A DNA stretch of 64,000 bases, taken from NCBI GenBank assembly GCA_035540375.1, contig DATLGO010000050.1:20903-84902 (forward strand). Direction: 5' to 3'. Below the pieces are notes generated by a model. It was not told where the DNA came from. It saw nothing but the letters and a program-made list of their open reading frames with translations, and did no database searches. Below are positions 51,464 through 59,606 of the stretch, piece after piece. A program made the position numbers and the translations under genes. The stretch is from Candidatus Thermoplasmatota archaeon (GTDB lineage: Archaea > Thermoplasmatota > SW-10-69-26 > JACQPN01 > JAJPHT01). How positions within the stretch are numbered: position 1 is the first letter of the stretch; each line of letters starts with the position of its first letter.

Positions 51464-53152
51464 ATGCCCCAGATTGGGGCGGAGGCTCCAGATGAACGCC
51501 ACACACACACACAACGAACCCTCGCGGTCGCGTTGACGCTCGGCCTGCTCGGCGCATCGGTGCCCGCGTTCGCCACCTCGCACAACGACATGCGCTGGGA
51601 GTCGGACGAAGGCATCGCGATCGAGCAGCAGGAATCGAACAATCTCCCGCTCGCCGATCCGCAAGTGAACACCACGATCCTCGATTCGTACTACGCCGTG
51701 TTCACCTTCCTTGGCGTCGGCGTCAACCCGCTCCAGCCCCTCGGACCGGGTACCTGCACGCAGTCCGCGGGCGGCATGCTTCCGACCTGCATCCGCGGCG
51801 ACTACGTCAACTTCAAGCGCTCGACCCAGGGCGAGCTGCCCGACATGATCCTCCCCGGCGAAGGCGCCTTCTATGCTTTCTACGGCAACTGGAAAGACGC
51901 GAACGAGGACCAGATCCTTCGCTACCGCGGCACGGACATCGAGTACGTGCGCACGGACGGCGCGAACATCTACTCGTTCGCGGAGCCTGGCAGCTACCCC
52001 ACAATCGACTCGAACCGCCGGCCCAATTCGACGACGCCTGACTTCCGCTATCTCGAAGACATCTCAGTCCTTCTCGGCGCGTTCCAGTACACGTCGGGCC
52101 AGGGTTATGGCCTGTGGTCGTGGGATGGTTCGCTCATGCGCACCATCACGCTGCGCACGGTTTCCGAACCCCTGCTCGCTCCCGACCCGATCACGGGCGA
52201 CCCTTTCACGTGCCGCACGGGATGTCTCCTCGACATCGACGTCTATTCGGCGGTTGCGCCGGGCCCCGTTTCGAGTTTCTACACGAGCGTGGTCGGGCCC
52301 ATCATCGACGAGTACCTCCCCACGGTGGGCTTCTCATCGACGACGCTCCCGCCGGGCGTCGTCGCGGCCGCCAACGAGGGCATCGCCGCCGTGAATGAGG
52401 CGCTCGCGCCCGCGGAACCCGTCCTCGAAGCCGTGGACGACGTCGTCGGCCCGGTCGTGGATCCGCACTACAACGCGGTCATCGCCGAGGTCAATCGACA
52501 GCTCCTGCGCATCAACCCCGACTACGAGAACGAGACCCGCCCGGGCTCCGGCTCGTCGACGAGCGAGGTCGGGATCGAGAACTTCACGCTCGACTGGTAC
52601 GCGTGGTTCGACGCGCGTCTCGAGTACGAGTTCGGCTACCTTGCGGGCACACGCCGGGCAACGATGTCGAACGTCGACAACACGGGACCCGCGGGCGGCC
52701 CCGGCACGGTATCCGTGTCGGCGCGCGTCGGCGTCGCGAAAGACCTGAACGGCAACCACCAGCTCAACAACAACAAGTGGTTGTCGACCTTCGAGACGGG
52801 CGAGTTCAAGGGCACCTGCGTGCCGGACATGAAGTATACCCTCACCCCGGTCACGCCATGGTCGACGCATGTCTTCGGACACAGCGACTTCGTCATCGGA
52901 GGCGACGACGTCACCGTGATCGAGCCGGGAAGCTCGACGCCCCTCGTCGGGACGATGTCCTGCTACACGCCCGATGCAACGTCGGGCGACCACCAGGCCA
53001 ACGAGAAGTGGTTCTTCCCGGCCGGCGCGCCCGAGATGATCCTCGTCGTCGGCACGAAGGACGACCCGGCGACTCGCCTGACGTTCGCGCAGGGCCCCAT
53101 CGTCGTCACGGCCGACCTGTGGGACCGCGACGTCTACGCCTCGTTCATCTGA
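51464..53152 (+). CDS. large secreted protein, DxDxDG family member 3 (CA-repeat at start)
   Basis: 562 residues if read from ATG 51464. Signal TLAVALTLGLLGASVPAFA; then SHNDMRWESDEGIAIEQQESNNLPL and the same motif order as member 2, with loops DANEDQ and DLNGN and C-terminus LWDRDVYASF. Context GGAGGCTCCAG before ATG 51492 matches the start of its neighbours, but from that ATG the frame is off: a (CA)6 tract follows, and loss of one CA unit would put MNATHTQRTLAVAL in frame. The gene may be phase-variable; 51464 may be a fallback start. Confidence 0.7.
   Translation: MPQIGAEAPDERHTHTQRTLAVALTLGLLGASVPAFATSHNDMRWESDEGIAIEQQESNNLPLADPQVNTTILDSYYAVFTFLGVGVNPLQPLGPGTCTQSAGGMLPTCIRGDYVNFKRSTQGELPDMILPGEGAFYAFYGNWKDANEDQILRYRGTDIEYVRTDGANIYSFAEPGSYPTIDSNRRPNSTTPDFRYLEDISVLLGAFQYTSGQGYGLWSWDGSLMRTITLRTVSEPLLAPDPITGDPFTCRTGCLLDIDVYSAVAPGPVSSFYTSVVGPIIDEYLPTVGFSSTTLPPGVVAAANEGIAAVNEALAPAEPVLEAVDDVVGPVVDPHYNAVIAEVNRQLLRINPDYENETRPGSGSSTSEVGIENFTLDWYAWFDARLEYEFGYLAGTRRATMSNVDNTGPAGGPGTVSVSARVGVAKDLNGNHQLNNNKWLSTFETGEFKGTCVPDMKYTLTPVTPWSTHVFGHSDFVIGGDDVTVIEPGSSTPLVGTMSCYTPDATSGDHQANEKWFFPAGAPEMILVVGTKDDPATRLTFAQGPIVVTADLWDRDVYASFI
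51500..51514 (+). repeat. CA dinucleotide tract near a start codon
   Basis: CCACACACACACACA just inside the reading frame of the third secreted-family gene. Tracts of this kind slip during replication; see the gene entry for the frame effect. Confidence 0.6.
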
Positions 53153-53171
53153 GGCGCCCGACCCCACCCCC

Positions 53172-53208
53172 GCCCCGGATGCCCAGCCTCCGGGGCCCCT
53201 TTTTCTCT
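53172..53208 (+). terminator. terminator-like hairpin
   Basis: GCCCCGGA at 53172-53179 pairs with TCCGGGGC at 53189-53196, followed by CCCTTTTTCTCTT. Confidence 0.6.
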
Positions 53209-53301
53209 TATCGAAACCCCTGCGGAGCCGCTGCAAAGATAGAAGGCCCCCCAGGGCAAGTCCCCCCTCGGCGCGCCCCGCGCGTCTTGGGAGGCTCCAG
53301 C

Positions 53302-54894
53302 ATGACCCACGGATCGAGAGCGATCGCCTTCGCGATCGCAGGCGCGCTCGCGTTCACCGCCCCGGCCTTTGCCGGGTACACGAACCTCAACCACGAGATC
53401 GACGAGGCGTTCCATCCCTTCGAGCGCAACAACCTCGAGACGCGGCCCGAGCGGGAGACGCTCATCCTCGACGACTTCTTCGCCATCACGAACCTCGGCC
53501 TCACCCCGGACCCGACGGAGCCGACGCGCCCGTTCGGCCTCATCAACGTGCAGCGCTCGGCCGGGGCGTATCTCGGCGGCAGCGACGTCATCCTCCCCGG
53601 CGGCGGCCAGTTCTACGCGCTCTACGGGCTGTGGAACGACACGGACCAGGACGGCATCGTGGACTGGACCGGCAGCGAATCCTGTCCCGCTTCTGAGGGA
53701 AGCGAGTTCTGTCGTCGCGAGGGCGCGGAGCTCCTGAGCTTCGTCGACCCCGGAAGCCACCCCGCCTACGATGCGAACGAGCGGCCCCCCGCGGACCGGC
53801 CCGACTTCACCTACATCCCCTGGCTGGGCAACCCCGTCTACACGGCGGGCCAGGCGTCCCACGTGTGGTTCTACGACGGGTCGCTCGCGCGCCCCGTGAC
53901 GGTGATGACCTTCGCGAACGCGACCCTCGAGCCCGACGCGCTCACGGGGAAGGCCTACACCTGCAAACCCGGCCGGTGCCTGTCCGACGTGGATGTCTAC
54001 CACGCCCGGGCGCCGGGCCCCGTCGAAGCCCTCTTCACGTCCGTCCTGGGGCCCGTCATCGACAACGTGCTCCCGACCGTCGGCTTCTCGTCCCTGGTCC
54101 TCCCGCCGGCCCTCGCCGAGACCCTCGACGGCGTCACGGGCCCGGTCCTCCGCACCGTCGCCGAGACGACGGGGCCCCACGTGGACCCGCCGTACGAAGA
54201 CGAGACGCATCCCAATGCGGGCTCCTCCACGTCCGCGATCGGACGCGAGGCGTACGCGGAGGAATTCCACGTGTGGTTCGACGCGCGCGCCGTGCAGGTC
54301 ATGAACGGCGTGGCGGGGGCCTCGTGGGGACCCGGCCCGAGGTCGCTCTCGTCCGACGGCCCCTCGTTCCCGCCGGGCTGGATGTCGGTGAGCGCGAACC
54401 TCGGCGTCGCGCGCGACCTCGACGGCGACGGCTTCATTGCGACCGCCCGCGGCGCGCCGACGTTCGACGGCGCCGAGTTCATCGGCGGCTGCCTCGGAGG
54501 ATCCGATTGGCCGAACCGAACGACGAAGAACCTCCACTGGCGCCTCGTCCCGAAGGACGGCTGGGGCGCGGCCCCCGTCGTCGAGTACGACGCGACGGGC
54601 TACACGAACCCCCGGTACCCGATCCTCGGCGTGGTGCCGAACATCATCGGCCCCACGGGCCGCACGTTCACCGGGAGCGAGGTCATCGACGGCTATTCGT
54701 ACTGCTACACGCCCGACAAGAACCACGGCCTGCACGCGCCGGGAACGTTCCTGCTGTTCCCCCTCGGCGCGCCCGCGTTCACGCTGGAGTTCGGCGCGCC
54801 CGACGACCCCGCGGGCGTGTTCACGTACGAGATTGCGGGCGCCGAGACCGGCGGGCCGTTCTGGGACGTCGACGCGTACGCGGGCTGGACGTGA
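53302..54894 (+). CDS. large secreted protein, DxDxDG family member 4
   Basis: 530 residues; ATG 53302 preceded by GGAGGCTCCAG. Signal SRAIAFAIAGALAFTAPAFA. Same order: NLNHEIDEAFHPFERNNLE, TLILDDFFAITNL, LYGLWNDTDQDGIVDW, FVDPGSHPAYDANERP, FYDGSLARPVTVMTFANATLEPDALTGKAYTC, GPVIDNVLPTVGFSSL, VARDLDGDGFIAT, C-terminus FWDVDAYAGWT. Its loops NDTDQDG and DLDGDG are the best Ca-type matches in the family. Third of the tandem. Confidence 0.75.
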   Translation: MTHGSRAIAFAIAGALAFTAPAFAGYTNLNHEIDEAFHPFERNNLETRPERETLILDDFFAITNLGLTPDPTEPTRPFGLINVQRSAGAYLGGSDVILPGGGQFYALYGLWNDTDQDGIVDWTGSESCPASEGSEFCRREGAELLSFVDPGSHPAYDANERPPADRPDFTYIPWLGNPVYTAGQASHVWFYDGSLARPVTVMTFANATLEPDALTGKAYTCKPGRCLSDVDVYHARAPGPVEALFTSVLGPVIDNVLPTVGFSSLVLPPALAETLDGVTGPVLRTVAETTGPHVDPPYEDETHPNAGSSTSAIGREAYAEEFHVWFDARAVQVMNGVAGASWGPGPRSLSSDGPSFPPGWMSVSANLGVARDLDGDGFIATARGAPTFDGAEFIGGCLGGSDWPNRTTKNLHWRLVPKDGWGAAPVVEYDATGYTNPRYPILGVVPNIIGPTGRTFTGSEVIDGYSYCYTPDKNHGLHAPGTFLLFPLGAPAFTLEFGAPDDPAGVFTYEIAGAETGGPFWDVDAYAGWT

Positions 54895-55470
54895 TCAGCG
54901 CGCGTCCCGGTCGCGCGTGATGCGGCTCGCGACCGGGCCCCGCTGCCCCTGGTACTTCGAGCCGCGGGCCTCGCCGTACGGCCGTTCCGCGGGCGAAGAG
55001 AGCGCGTGCAGCACCACCTGGGCGACGCGCATCTTCGGCGCGAGCGCGACCGCGATGCGGCCGAGGTTCGAGAGCTCGAGCGTGATGTGCCCCTCGAAAC
55101 CGGGATCGATGAACCCGGCCGTCGCGTGCACGACGACCGCGAGGCGGCCCAGGCTCGAGCGGCCCTCCACGCGCGCGACGAGGTCCGCCGGCACGCGCAC
55201 GCGCTCGTACGTCGTGCCGAGGGCGAACTCCCCCGGCTGGAGGATGAACTGGCCGCCGTCGGCGACGTGGAGCGGCTCCGTGATGTCCTCCGCGCTCTTC
55301 GTGCGGGGGTCGATGTACGCGACGTGCGGAGGGCGGAACGTGAGGAAATCGTTCCCCAGGCGCAGGTCGATCGAGGCGGGCTGGATCTGGAGATCGGGGT
55401 CGTCGAGCGGGTCCACGACGAGGTCGCCCGCGGCGAGCCGCGCCTTGAGGTCGCGGTCGGAGAGGATCAC
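54895..55470 (-). CDS. dcd: dCTP deaminase
   Basis: 191 residues. Hydrolyses dCTP to dUTP (possibly on to dUMP, as bifunctional archaeal forms do). [76 protein letters not shown] with the conserved catalytic Glu and binding Ser/Arg. Start ATG 55470. The mono- or bifunctional type cannot be told by eye. Confidence 0.93.
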   Translation of the reverse strand: MILSDRDLKARLAAGDLVVDPLDDPDLQIQPASIDLRLGNDFLTFRPPHVAYIDPRTKSAEDITEPLHVADGGQFILQPGEFALGTTYERVRVPADLVARVEGRSSLGRLAVVVHATAGFIDPGFEGHITLELSNLGRIAVALAPKMRVAQVVLHALSSPAERPYGEARGSKYQGQRGPVASRITRDRDAR

Positions 55471-55572
55471 GCGGCTCCCACGGGCGCGGCCGGGTTAAGC
55501 CGTTGCGGGTCGGGCTGCCTTGGAACCCGTCCGTAAGCGACCGGAGCGTCCCAAGGTGCCTCCCTGCAACCC

Positions 55573-55580
55573 CTATATAC
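55573..55580 (+). promoter_or_regulatory. TATA box CTATATAC
   Basis: Lies 37-44 nt before the coiled-coil ATG at 55617, giving a short leader that contains GGGGAACTGA as ribosome-binding site. Confidence 0.55.
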
Positions 55581-55616
55581 CCCCTCCCACAGAAGCCCGG
55601 GCCGTAGGGGAACTGA

Positions 55617-56045
55617 ATGTCCGTGTTCGCGCGCAAGAAGCCCGAGCAGCCCGCCGTCGAGTCCGAGGAGATGTCCGATTTCGAGCCCATCCACCCGGAG
55701 GAGCTGCAGGCGCTCGCCCCCGCCGCGCCGAAGGCGCCCAAGGCGAAGGGCGGCCACCAGGCGCCGGACGTGGTCATCAGCGACGTGCACCGCCGCGTCG
55801 AGAAGCTCCGCCTCGAGTTCTCCGAGCGCCTCGCGGGCGATCTCAAGGCCGTCGAGGAGACGATGGCCGAGAACGTGCTCCGCATGGCCGAGCGCATGAA
55901 GGCCCTCGAAGCCGAGATGGCCGCGCGCGACGCCGAGATCCAGGAGCGCGACGCCCGCCTCGGCAAGCTCTCGGAGGAGAACGCCGCGATGAAGCGGCGC
56001 CTCGAGAACTTCGAGGAGCTGCGGCAGAAACTGGCGGGGCTCTAG
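55617..56045 (+). CDS. coiled-coil protein, unknown
   Basis: 142 residues. An acidic/Pro-Ala lead (about 1-50), then an unbroken coiled coil: VHRRVEKLRLEFSERLAGDLKAVEETMAENVLRMAERMKALEAEMAARDAEIQERDARLGKLSEENAAMKRRL. Heptad pattern is clear. Not assigned to a family; could be a scaffold or chromosome-associated protein. Confidence 0.7.
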   Translation: MSVFARKKPEQPAVESEEMSDFEPIHPEELQALAPAAPKAPKAKGGHQAPDVVISDVHRRVEKLRLEFSERLAGDLKAVEETMAENVLRMAERMKALEAEMAARDAEIQERDARLGKLSEENAAMKRRLENFEELRQKLAGL

Positions 56046-56080
56046 CACAGTCGAGTTCGGGGCCTTCAGCGGTCCACTCC

Positions 56081-56215
56081 GTGGCATGAGTTTCACACCT
56101 CAGCCTCGCTGCGGCGAGGCTTCGGCTCATGCCACTTCGTGCCAGAGAGGGGGCGCTTCGCGCGCCCCCTCTCTGGACTCACCCCCCAGCGGCAAGGGGG
56201 GCCCGCCCCCCTTGC
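56081..56215. terminator. three consecutive perfect hairpins between convergent genes
   Basis: Hairpin 1: GTGGCATGAG (56081-56090) with CTCATGCCAC (56126-56135), enclosing GCCTCGC-TGCG-GCGAGGC. Hairpin 2: 15-bp arms 56142-56156 and 56162-56176 (CCAGAGAGGGGGCGC and complement), loop TTCGC. Hairpin 3: GCAAGGGGGG-CCCG-CCCCCCTTGC (56192-56215). They lie between convergent coiled-coil and rlmB genes, so bidirectional termination is likely; a small RNA is the alternative. Confidence 0.5.
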
Positions 56216-56293
56216 ATCCCCCGGACGTTTGATTCTCGAACGGAACGCGGACGCACCCACGCGCTGCGCTCTTCTTGGCTAAAAACTGGGTCA

Positions 56294-57070
56294 TCACGCC
56301 TTCGGCTGCGTCGACTGGCGCAAGCGCTCGTACGCGATGATCGCGGTCGCGACGCTCACGTTCAGGGAGGACACGCCGCCCTTCATCGGGATGCGCACGA
56401 AGAAGTCCACGTGCTTGCGCACGGGGCCCGATAGGCCTTCGCCCTCCGACCCCATCGCGAGCGCGAGCGGTCCCGTGAGGCGCTCGTCGAAGTACGTTTT
56501 CCCCTCGTCCGCGGCCGTGCCGCAGATCCAGACGCCCGCGCGCTTCAGGCGGTTCACCGCGTCCATCGTGGTGGAGACGCGCGCGACGGGGACGTGCTCC
56601 GCCGCGCCCGCGCTCGCCTTGATCGCCGCGGGGCCGAGCCCGGCCGCGCCGCGCTCGGGGATCACGACGCCGTGCGCGCCCGCGCCGTCCGCGACGCGCA
56701 GCACCGCGCCGAGGTTGTGCGGATCCTCGACGTGGTCGAGCAGGATGATGAACGCCGGCTCGCCGCGCCGCTCTGCGAGCTTGAGGATGTCGTCGAGCGA
56801 GACGTACTCGAGCGGCTCGCATTCGGCGGCGGCGCCCTGATGCGACGTGCCGCGCGCGAGCCGGTCGAGCGCGCCCGCGGTCGCGCGGAGGACCGGGACG
56901 CCCGCGGCCTCGGCAGCGGCGACGATGGCGCGCACGTTCGCGTCCTTCGAGTCGGGGTCGAGGAGGTGGATCCGCCGCACGTGGCGGCTTCCCGCGAGCG
57001 CCTCGAGGACGGGCTTGCGCCCGAGGACGAGCGCCCGCTCGCCGCTTCCGCCGGGGGCCGGTCCGCGCAT
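56294..57070 (-). CDS. rlmB: TrmH/RlmB-type RNA 2'-O-methyltransferase
   Basis: 258 residues, SPOUT fold. N-terminal substrate-binding part (LVLGRKPVLEALAGSRHVRRIHLL), then the three knot motifs: LLDHVEDPHNLGAVLRVADGAGAHGVVI, LALAMGSEGEGLS and IPMKGGVSSLNVSVATAI. Methylates a guanosine 2'-hydroxyl, in bacteria G2251 of 23S rRNA. The form is bacterial-like, so lateral transfer or a different archaeal target is possible. Confidence 0.85.
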   Translation of the reverse strand: MRGPAPGGSGERALVLGRKPVLEALAGSRHVRRIHLLDPDSKDANVRAIVAAAEAAGVPVLRATAGALDRLARGTSHQGAAAECEPLEYVSLDDILKLAERRGEPAFIILLDHVEDPHNLGAVLRVADGAGAHGVVIPERGAAGLGPAAIKASAGAAEHVPVARVSTTMDAVNRLKRAGVWICGTAADEGKTYFDERLTGPLALAMGSEGEGLSGPVRKHVDFFVRIPMKGGVSSLNVSVATAIIAYERLRQSTQPKA

Positions 57071-57170
57071 GGGCGTGCACCGGCTTCGCGCCCTTCAAGC
57101 CTTCCTTTGTCCCCGCCCGCGGGAATGCGCGGGGAAAACCCTTTGGGCCGCGGCGGGGTCTTGGAGGGTC

Positions 57171-58307
57171 ATGCCCTTCGAGCTGACCTCGGATCAGGAG
57201 ATGATCCGCGGCGTCGTGGCGGAGTTCGCGGCCAAGGAGCTTTCCGGTAAGCCCGCCGAGCGGATCGACCGCGAGCGGCGCTACCCGCGCGAGGTCATGA
57301 CAAAGCTCGCGGAGCTGGGCCTTCTCGGCATGCTCGTCCCGCCCGAGCAGGGCGGCCCCGGGACGGACGCGGTCGCGTACGCGGTCGCGGTGGAGGAGAT
57401 CGCGAAGGCGAGCGGCACGACCGCCGCCGCGGTCACGGTCGCGAACGCGCTCGTCGCGTGGCCCGTCGCGAAGTATGGCTCGGAGGCGATCCGCGCGAAG
57501 GTGCTCGCGCCGCTCCTCGCCGGACAGGCCCTCGGCGCGTGGGCGCTCGCGGAGCCCGCGAGCGGATCCGACCTCACCGCGGTCCAGACGCGCGCGGAGA
57601 AGTCGGGCGACGGCTACACGCTCCACGGCCTCAAGTCGTTCGTCACCGGCGCGCCGGGCGCGGACTGGTTCATCGTCTTCGCGAAGGTCGCGGGCGGCGA
57701 CGGACTCACGGCCTTCGTCGTTCCGAAGGACGCGGAAGGCTTGAAGGTCGGCCCCGCGGAGAAGAGCCTCTCGTTCAAGGGCCTCGACATGGCGCAGGTC
57801 TACCTGCACGGCGTTCAGGTCCCCTCGGACATGCGCCTCGGCGACGAGGGCCAGGGCCTCGCCATCGCGACGGCCGCGGGGGACCTTCACCGGCTCGGCG
57901 TCGCCGCGGTCGCGGTGGGCCTCATGCAGGCGGCGCTCGACGAGGCGATCGGATACTCGGGCGAGCGCGTGCAGTTCCGCCAGAAGATCCGCGAATTCCA
58001 GGCCATCCAGTGGAAGGTCGCGGATATGGACGCGCGCATCCGCGCCTCGCGCCTCCTCGTCTTCGCCGCGGCCGCCCGCCGCGACGCGGGCGCGGACGCC
58101 GCCGCCGACATCGCGGCCGCGAAGCTCTTCGCCGGCGAGTCCGCGAAGCTCGTCACCCAGGAGGGCCTGCGCATCCACGGCGGCGCCGGCTTCATGCGCG
58201 ACATTCCGCCGGAAAGGCTCAACCGCGACGCGCGCGCGACGAGCGTGTTCGGCGGAACGTCGGAAATGTCTCGGGCGCTCCTCGCGTCGAGGTTGCTCGG
58301 GCTCTGA
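57171..58307 (+). CDS. acyl-CoA dehydrogenase-like protein lacking the catalytic Glu
   Basis: 378 residues from ATG 57171. ACAD fold: WALAEPASGSDLTAVQT, RIHGGAGFMRDIPPERLNRDAR. The usual YEGTSE motif is VFGGTSEMSR (Gly for Glu), and the alternative base position of isovaleryl/long-chain enzymes (LDLER) is GDLHR (His for Glu). No residue for proton abstraction is at either site. Could be a different reaction, or a heteromeric partner like the FadE-type alpha2beta2 enzymes of actinobacteria; no partner is adjacent. Confidence 0.85.
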   Translation: MPFELTSDQEMIRGVVAEFAAKELSGKPAERIDRERRYPREVMTKLAELGLLGMLVPPEQGGPGTDAVAYAVAVEEIAKASGTTAAAVTVANALVAWPVAKYGSEAIRAKVLAPLLAGQALGAWALAEPASGSDLTAVQTRAEKSGDGYTLHGLKSFVTGAPGADWFIVFAKVAGGDGLTAFVVPKDAEGLKVGPAEKSLSFKGLDMAQVYLHGVQVPSDMRLGDEGQGLAIATAAGDLHRLGVAAVAVGLMQAALDEAIGYSGERVQFRQKIREFQAIQWKVADMDARIRASRLLVFAAAARRDAGADAAADIAAAKLFAGESAKLVTQEGLRIHGGAGFMRDIPPERLNRDARATSVFGGTSEMSRALLASRLLGL

Positions 58308-58380
58308 GCGGCGCTCGCGCTCGTGCTCGACAAGATGAAAAGAAGAAGGGCCGCCCGCGTCGCAGGCGGCCGCCTCGCGC

Positions 58381-59490
58381 TTACTCGGCGTGCGAGGTCA
58401 CGATGCCGCAGAGCACGCGGGCGCCAGAGTTGCCCGACGGGTCCGTCACGCCGTCGTCCGCCTTCGCGTGCACGACGACGCTGCGGTCGCCCACGTAGTT
58501 CGGGCTCGCGGGGTCGAGGCTGAGGCCCGGCGCGAGGATCGTGAGCGTGCCGACGCCGTCGGCGCCGGCCACCAGGTTGCCCAGGTCGCCCGCGTGCTGC
58601 CCGTGCGTGGCGTTCGTGGGGTTGAAGTGGCCGCCCGCGCCGCCCGCGGGGACCGCGGCGGTCGTGTTCGTGGCGGGGGTCGGATCGCACGACCCATTGG
58701 CGTGGACGTGGATGCCGTGGGGGCCGACCGTGAGGTTCGACGCGTAGGCGAAGGCCCACGTCGCGTTGTCCCACTGGATGAACATCGCCTCGCCAACGGG
58801 CTCGCCGGAGCCGTTCGGCGTCGCGACGGAGAGCATCGCGCCGGCAAAGCCGTCGGGGTCGGGCGTCGTCTCGTCGGCGATGACGCCGCAGAGGACGCGC
58901 GGGCCCGCGTTGCCGGCGGGCTGCGAGACGCCGTCGTCGATGTCGCGGTGGACGACGACCGCGCGGCCCATGATGTAGGCCGGGTCCGCGGGGTCGAGGC
59001 TCAGCTTGTCCGTGAAGGCGACGAGGCCCGCGCGGCCGTCGACGCCCGCAACCAGGTTGCCGAGGTCGCCCGCGTGCGCGCCGTGGCTCGCGTTCGTCGG
59101 GTTGAAGTGCCCGCCCGCGGCGCCGCCGGGGACGGCGGCCGTGCCGTTCGTCGCGGGGGTCGGGCTGCACGAGGTGCCGGCGTGCACGTGGAAGCCGTGC
59201 GGGCCGGGCGCAAGACCCTTCGCGACGGCCATGACCATGACCTTGCCGGGGAAGAAGGGGTGGGTCGAGAAGAACACGTACCCCATGTCCTCGCTGCCGG
59301 TGCCGTTCGCGTCGACGGTCCGGAGGGCGACGTTGAACTGCGGCTCCTCGGATTCGTTGTTCTGCGGGTCCGTCGGGTTGTCGGTCGGAGGCGTCGGATT
59401 CTTGTTGCCGGGGTCGGCGGGCGGCGAGGCGCAGCCCGCGAGGGCCACGGAGAGCGCGAGCAGGGAGAGCATCGCGATTTTCGGTATCAT
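58381..59490 (-). CDS. lipoprotein with two tandem Cu/Zn superoxide dismutase domains
   Basis: 369 residues from ATG 59490. Lipobox SVALAGC. A Pro/Asn linker, then two SODC domains. Domain 1: GPHGFHVHAGTSC, GGHFNPTNASHGAHAGDLGN, AVVVHRDIDDG, VLCGVI. Domain 2: GPHGIHVHANGSC, GGHFNPTNATHGQHAGDLGN, SVVVHAKADDG, VLCGIV. Each keeps the Cu ligands (H-V-H, GGH, VVVH), the Zn His/Asp set and the disulfide cysteines, so both should be active. It detoxifies superoxide outside the cell. Confidence 0.9.
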   Translation of the reverse strand: MIPKIAMLSLLALSVALAGCASPPADPGNKNPTPPTDNPTDPQNNESEEPQFNVALRTVDANGTGSEDMGYVFFSTHPFFPGKVMVMAVAKGLAPGPHGFHVHAGTSCSPTPATNGTAAVPGGAAGGHFNPTNASHGAHAGDLGNLVAGVDGRAGLVAFTDKLSLDPADPAYIMGRAVVVHRDIDDGVSQPAGNAGPRVLCGVIADETTPDPDGFAGAMLSVATPNGSGEPVGEAMFIQWDNATWAFAYASNLTVGPHGIHVHANGSCDPTPATNTTAAVPAGGAGGHFNPTNATHGQHAGDLGNLVAGADGVGTLTILAPGLSLDPASPNYVGDRSVVVHAKADDGVTDPSGNSGARVLCGIVTSHAE

Positions 59491-59606
59491 CCGCACGGCA
59501 CAGGGGAAGCCCGGTTTCAACCTTTCGAGGCACGGTCCAACCCGCGTCGACGGCGGGCCGGTGCGCGGGGCAATCGACTCGGCCGCGGGCCGCGCCCCGG
59601 GGCCCG

